Assembly (NCBI GenBank): GCA_021014945.1
Contig: MU266703.1
Location: 1 to 21,041, forward strand
Origin: Leucogyrophana mollusca
Lineage: Eukaryota; Basidiomycota; Agaricomycetes; Boletales
Direction: 5' to 3'
Length of the DNA stretch: 21,041 nucleotides
A model generated the notes under the pieces. That model was not told the DNA's origin. It worked only from the letters and a program-made list of their open reading frames with translations, and did not search any database. This document shows, piece by piece, positions 17,423-21,041 of the stretch. The translations under genes were made by a program, and so were the position numbers. The first letter of the stretch is position 1. Each line of letters opens with the position of its first letter.

Positions 17423-17426
17423 CCTT
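17423..17426. repeat. Target duplication of solo LTR 2, right copy
   Basis: CCTT, an exact copy of 16916-16919. Confidence 0.75.
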
Positions 17427-18446
17427 CTAAACACGGACTATAAAATAATGACAAAAGCCCTTGCAATAAAACTAGCTAAAGACACTCCTAAAATGATACA
17501 CCCTGACCAAAGTGGATTCATACAAAATCAATCGATCTTCGACCCAATAAGGCTCTCACAAATGATGATCGCATATGCAGAAGTGACCAAAGAAAACGGG
17601 GCAATAATAGCCCTTGACCAAGAAAAAGCCTACGACAAAATAGACCACAAGTACCTCTTCGAAGTACTCGAAAACTTTAAACTACCAAGAATCTTCATTA
17701 ATACGGTTAAAGCTCTATATGAAAATGCAACAACACAAGTAACGATAAACGGTATACTAAGTAGACCATATCCAGTAACTAGAGGGGTCAGACAAGGAGA
17801 CCCTCTATCATGCTTACTTTTTAACCTAGCAATTGAACCGTTAGCATGTGTAATAAGATCAGCACCCCAACTAAACGGATACTGCATACCAGGTATACAA
17901 GAAAAACAAATAATCAATCTATTTGCAGACGATACAATGATCTTTATGAACGCACGTGACAGGTACGAAGATCTCAAACAGATACTAAATGACTGGTGCC
18001 AAGCCTCTGGCGCAAAGTTCAACCACAAAAAAACTGAGATCATCCTGATTGGCTCAAAAAAATACAGAGAAAAGGTACTCACAGACTGAAAACTAAACCA
18101 AGACAACCAACCAATAAATAACAACATGCACATAGCACCCGACGGCCACCCAATAAGATCCCTCAGCGCATGGATAGGAAATGAAATAGATAACGCAGCA
18201 ACTTGGGAACCAACCCTAACAAAAGTAAACAACTCACTAAAAAGATGGGAACAAGGACACCCAACACTAAAAGGTAAACACCTAATAATACAAATGATAG
18301 TAGGTGGAATAACACAATATCTAACAAAAGCACAAGGAATGCCAGAAAACGTAGAACAAGCATTAGAAAAAGCCATACGAGAATTCATATGGGACAATGC
18401 AAAGCAACCACCAATAAGCTTAGAATATCTATTTAAAGAAAAATAA

Positions 18447-20575
18447 GACGGAGGAATCAATCTCCTAGACATTAAATCAAGGAACCAAGCCATAGAGATA
18501 ATGTGGCTAAGCGAATACCTAAACTTAAGCAAATCAAGACCAACATGGGCCTATGTAGTGGATATCCTTATAAACAAATTAAAACCGGAAGGAATCAGAT
18601 CTCAGAACGACATAAACTCATTCCTACAAACATGGTCTCCCCCCACACAAGGAAAAAGAGCAAACACCCTCCCAAATGAAATAATAAGAATACTAAAAAC
18701 AGCAAAGAAACATAATGTAAGCTTCGCCCCAAACAAGCTATCAACAAACCTCAAGAAACAACTCCCCGCATGGATGCATCTAGGCACACCCCCAAAAACG
18801 TACAATAAACAAAGGAATGAATGCCTTAAAATAAACCACAAAGCAATAACAGCAGAAGACCTAATAAAAATAGCAAAACATATACAGAGATCTAACAATA
18901 ACCAAGACCAGCATAGCAATAGAAAGAACTGTAAATGTCAAGACTGTAAAAAAGATAGACAAAAGGGATGCACAAACCCACACAACTGTGCACAAATAGC
19001 AAAAGAGATACTATCCAAAATAAACCCCATACTAAATCCCCTAACATGCCCCAAAAAAGACAAACTCACGCTAACACACACACGCATTGAAAAGAATAGA
19101 AGAGCTATAATTAGTAAAAGAGGTGACATCATCTTTGATCCCTCAGTAATGATCAAAACATCACTAGCGGAGTGCTTCAGAATATTCACAAACCCAAAAA
19201 GAAACAACGAACAATTAGCTATACGCCTCCAACAACCAACCAGGGGTAACCGTCAAGAACAAGCACCAATAGAAGTGTACACAGATGGCTCATGTATCAA
19301 CAATGGAAAAGAAAACGCCCAATGCAGAAGTGGAGTATGGTTTGGAGAAAATGTCCCCAGAAACAAGTCAATCAGAGTACCCGGAACAGAACAATCTAAT
19401 AAGACGGGAGAAATAGCAGCGATAATAATAGCACTCCAACAAGCATGCCTGTACACTCCGTTAATCATCATCACAGACTCAAGATACATGATCAAGGACT
19501 AACTACAAACCTCAAGAAATGGGAAAACAACGGATGGATTAATATCAAAAATAGTGAATTATTCCAAAAGGTAGCTCACCTCCTAAGAAAGAGAGCAGCA
19601 CAAATGTCCTTCAGATGGATCAAAGGACATAATGGAACAATCGGAAATGAAGAAGCAGATAAACTGGCAAATGAAGGAGCGAAGAAAAATAGACCAGACT
19701 TACCAAACTTAGAAATTCCAATTGAGTTTAAAATAGAGGGAGCAAAATTAGAAACTCTAGATCAAGCCACTGCGTACCAAGGAATACAAAAATCCAAAGA
19801 ACAAATCCAAAGATGAACAACAACAATCAACCTAGATATAACAAGACACGCAATAAACCAAATAAATAAAGAATGGGAAACAGACAAAAGCATATGGCTT
19901 GCCTGTAGACACCAAGACCTAACAAATCAAACACGTCAATTTATATATCGAGCAATGCACGGAGCGTTTAAAATAGGTGATTACTGGAATAACATACCTA
20001 ACTACGAACAAAGAGCACGATGTCAAGCATGCAGAGACACTAACGAATCAATGGAACATATCCTATTAGAATGCCCTCAAAACGCACAAAAACTAATATG
20101 GAAAATGACGAAAGAACTTTGGCCAAGTACCAACACCACATGGCCACAACTATCAATAGGAACCATACTAGGATGTGGATCACTAACACTTAAAAAACCT
20201 ACACCACAACGGAACAATAACCCCAACAAAAAACAAACATTACAAAAAATGTGCGAGATCGGAGAATCAAGACTACTCAGAATACTCATATCCAAATCCG
20301 CATATCTAATCTGGACACTAAGATGTAACAACATAATCAACGGAATCAATCTCCCGCCCACATCGATAAGACAAAAATGGCACTCCACAATCAATAAAAG
20401 ACTAATAATCGATAGAATCAACCAAAGAAACCCAAAAAGAACCAAAATACCCGCAAAAATAGCACAACACACATGGACCGGAACAATAGAGAACAAAAAA
20501 TCCCTACCATACGATTGGATATCCAACAAAGAGGTTTTAGTGGGTATAAAACCGCCCAGGCCCTCCAGAGAATGA
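18447..20575 (+). pseudogene. LINE ORF2, C-terminal part with RNase H and CCHC motif
   Basis: After the TAA at 18444 the same frame continues (DGGINLLDIKSRN). It carries a Cys-rich insert (CKCQDCKKDRQKGCTNPHNC, about 18931-18990), then an RNase H domain with all four acidic residues: YTDGS (19284), TGEIAAI (Glu 19410), TDSRY (19476) and GNEEADKLA (19658). A frameshift with a TAA at 19500-19502 lies inside this domain. A TGA at 19814-19816 sits where Trp would be natural. The tail has AMHGAFKIGDYW and RCQACRDTNESMEHILLEC (CX2CX8HX4C, 20021-20074), a terminal zinc motif typical of such ORF2 proteins, and stops at 20573-20575. RNase H would remove the RNA strand after cDNA synthesis. Confidence 0.85.
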
Positions 20576-20713
20576 GGTCACCAGTCAGAACAGAGTCCCA
20601 CACACCCCGCAAATGCGGGTCGTGCACAAGAGCATTTTCCCTCGGACCGATCCCCAGACCGCCTTAGCTTTTATGTAGAACTCGTGTATCACAGTTGCTA
20701 CATAACACTTGTC
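20576..20713 (+). other. LINE 3' UTR
   Basis: A 138-base untranslated tail runs from the ORF2 stop to the poly(A). It contains the small hairpin at 20606-20619 and is the part the reverse transcriptase would engage to start copying. Confidence 0.75.
20606..20619 (+). other. Small perfect hairpin in the LINE 3' UTR
   Basis: CCCGC-AAAT-GCGGG is a 5-bp GC stem with a four-base loop, 95 bases before the poly(A). Some LINEs use a 3' stem-loop for recognition by their reverse transcriptase. Whether this one does is inference. Confidence 0.4.
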
Positions 20714-20731
20714 AAAAAAAAAAAAAAAAAA
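20714..20731 (+). other. LINE poly(A) tail
   Basis: Eighteen A directly abut the 3' copy of the target duplication, marking the end of the reverse-transcribed RNA. Confidence 0.9.
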
Positions 20732-20742
20732 TCTTAATTGCC
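20732..20742. repeat. LINE target-site duplication, 3' side
   Basis: TCTTAATTGCC, identical to 11750-11760. Confidence 0.85.
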
Positions 20743-20823
20743 AACACCGAGGCTGGCGCAAGGGGGGGAAGGGGGTAAAGAGGGGGTATGTTACAGGGGT
20801 AGGAAGGTGGTATGATATGTTGT

Positions 20824-21041
20824 TGTCATATCCCGTGCAGCCACGCGCCCTCATATCCCATTCCAGTTCTATTCCGCACGTTTCCGCACCCCTCCAATCC
20901 TTCCGTCTAACAATTGTTGGACTTAGCGTTTTCTAGACTCGTCGTTCCGCCTCCGGTCCTCCGGACCTTTCCGCCGGTCCATCGGACTGAACACTGCCCC
21001 TTTTCCTTTTGTATGTTTTCCCTCTCCATTATGGTTCTGTC
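20824..21041 (+). mobile_element. LTR of the same family as solo LTR 1, continuing past the window
   Basis: It starts TGTCATATCCCGTGCAGCCA and matches the U3 end of solo LTR 1 (minus strand from 15993) along its visible length with moderate divergence. Shared blocks include CCGTCTAACA(G/A)TTGTTGGA and the palindrome GGTCC(T)nCGGACC. Orientation is plus. It may be another solo LTR or the 5' LTR of a complete element; the sequence to the right would decide. The flanking bases at the left are GTTGT. Confidence 0.85.

Larger units (their letters stand above)
15994..18446 (+). pseudogene. LINE ORF2, reverse transcriptase domain (split by a solo LTR)
   Basis: The frame resumes after the first LTR (LYLTKNKQIL...), is interrupted by the second LTR (16920-17422), and continues exactly in frame (YRPIT-L then LNTDYKIMTKALA). 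RT blocks in order: SAAGIDGIPYEVWRA; KGWMCPIYKKKD with MANYRPITL; HPDQSGFIQNQSI; LDQEKAYDKIDHKYLF (catalytic Asp at 17616); RGVRQGDPLSCLLFNLAIEP; NLFADDTMIF (Asp pair at 17928-17933); KFNHKKTEIILIG. This enzyme copies the element RNA at the nicked target. All catalytic Asp residues remain, but stops at 18087-18089 (TGA) and 18444-18446 (TAA) truncate the thumb and connection region. The DQEKAYD and GVRQGDPLS blocks suggest an L1/Tx1-type enzyme. Confidence 0.9.
11761..20731 (+). mobile_element. LINE (non-LTR) retrotransposon, near full length, with two nested solo LTRs
   Basis: The element is bounded by an 11-bp target duplication and ends in 18 A. Subtracting the two nested LTRs and their duplications leaves about 7.7 kb, a normal full length for a two-ORF LINE. 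The order is 5' leader, ORF1 (nucleic-acid-binding, CCHC), a spacer, ORF2 (endonuclease, reverse transcriptase, RNase H, CCHC), short 3' UTR and poly(A). The RT blocks LDQEKAYDKIDHKYLF, GVRQGDPLS and FADDTMIF resemble the L1/Tx1 group more than Tad1. The coding strand is strikingly poor in G: C- and A-rich in the leader and ORF1, A-rich in ORF2. ORF2 is inactivated by stops, frameshifts and a deletion. Confidence 0.9.

Overview
The window looks like nuclear DNA of a mushroom-type basidiomycete (Agaricomycetes), in a repeat-dense, gene-poor stretch. Three things point there. Introns are very short (about 46-59 nt), with GTATGT/GTGAGT donors, CTRAY-type branch sites and YAG acceptors. The protein families recognised (a Plavaka-type transposase, a DUF6532-like domain, an ORF1/ORF2 LINE) are typical of these fungi. 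There are no bacterial-style operons or ribosome binding sites. Family names come from memory of characteristic sequence blocks, not from a search.

Layout. 1-111 is probably the edge of a minus-strand LTR. It abuts a 65-codon C-terminal protein fragment (112-307). 308-2507 holds no convincing gene. From 9.4 kb down to 2.5 kb the minus strand carries a decayed Plavaka-type transposase gene in two halves (9428-8345 and 5188-4070). Its 3' end reads through plausible introns into a DUF6532-like sequence (4023-2508). The halves are separated by about 3.2 kb of foreign DNA. That DNA contains an unrecognised minus-strand coding sequence, which is itself interrupted by a 1.7-kb foldback element (6298-8023) with arms of tandem repeats, a 9-bp target duplication and a smaller hairpin element inside. 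At 10392-11106 lies a three-exon gene of unknown function that may be intact. It has a TATA box and two very long poly-C/poly-proline tracts.

From 11761 to 20731 is a LINE retrotransposon with an 11-bp target-site duplication and an 18-nt poly(A) tail. Its ORF1 has a CCHC knuckle and RGG tail. Its ORF2 has an APE-type endonuclease, an L1/Tx1-like reverse transcriptase, an RNase H and a terminal CCHC motif. ORF2 is dead: it has several stops, frameshifts and an endonuclease deletion. It was later hit by two solo LTRs (15236-15993 and 16920-17422), whose removal with one target duplication restores the protein at each junction. A second copy of the first LTR family starts at 20824 and leaves the window.

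The order of events can be read as a stack: transposase gene, insertion into it, foldback insertion, hairpin inside the foldback; and separately LINE insertion followed by two LTR insertions. I see no new defence or metabolic system. The most unusual items are the foldback element with tandem-repeat arms, the possible transposase-DUF6532 chimera, and the homopolymer-rich unknown gene.
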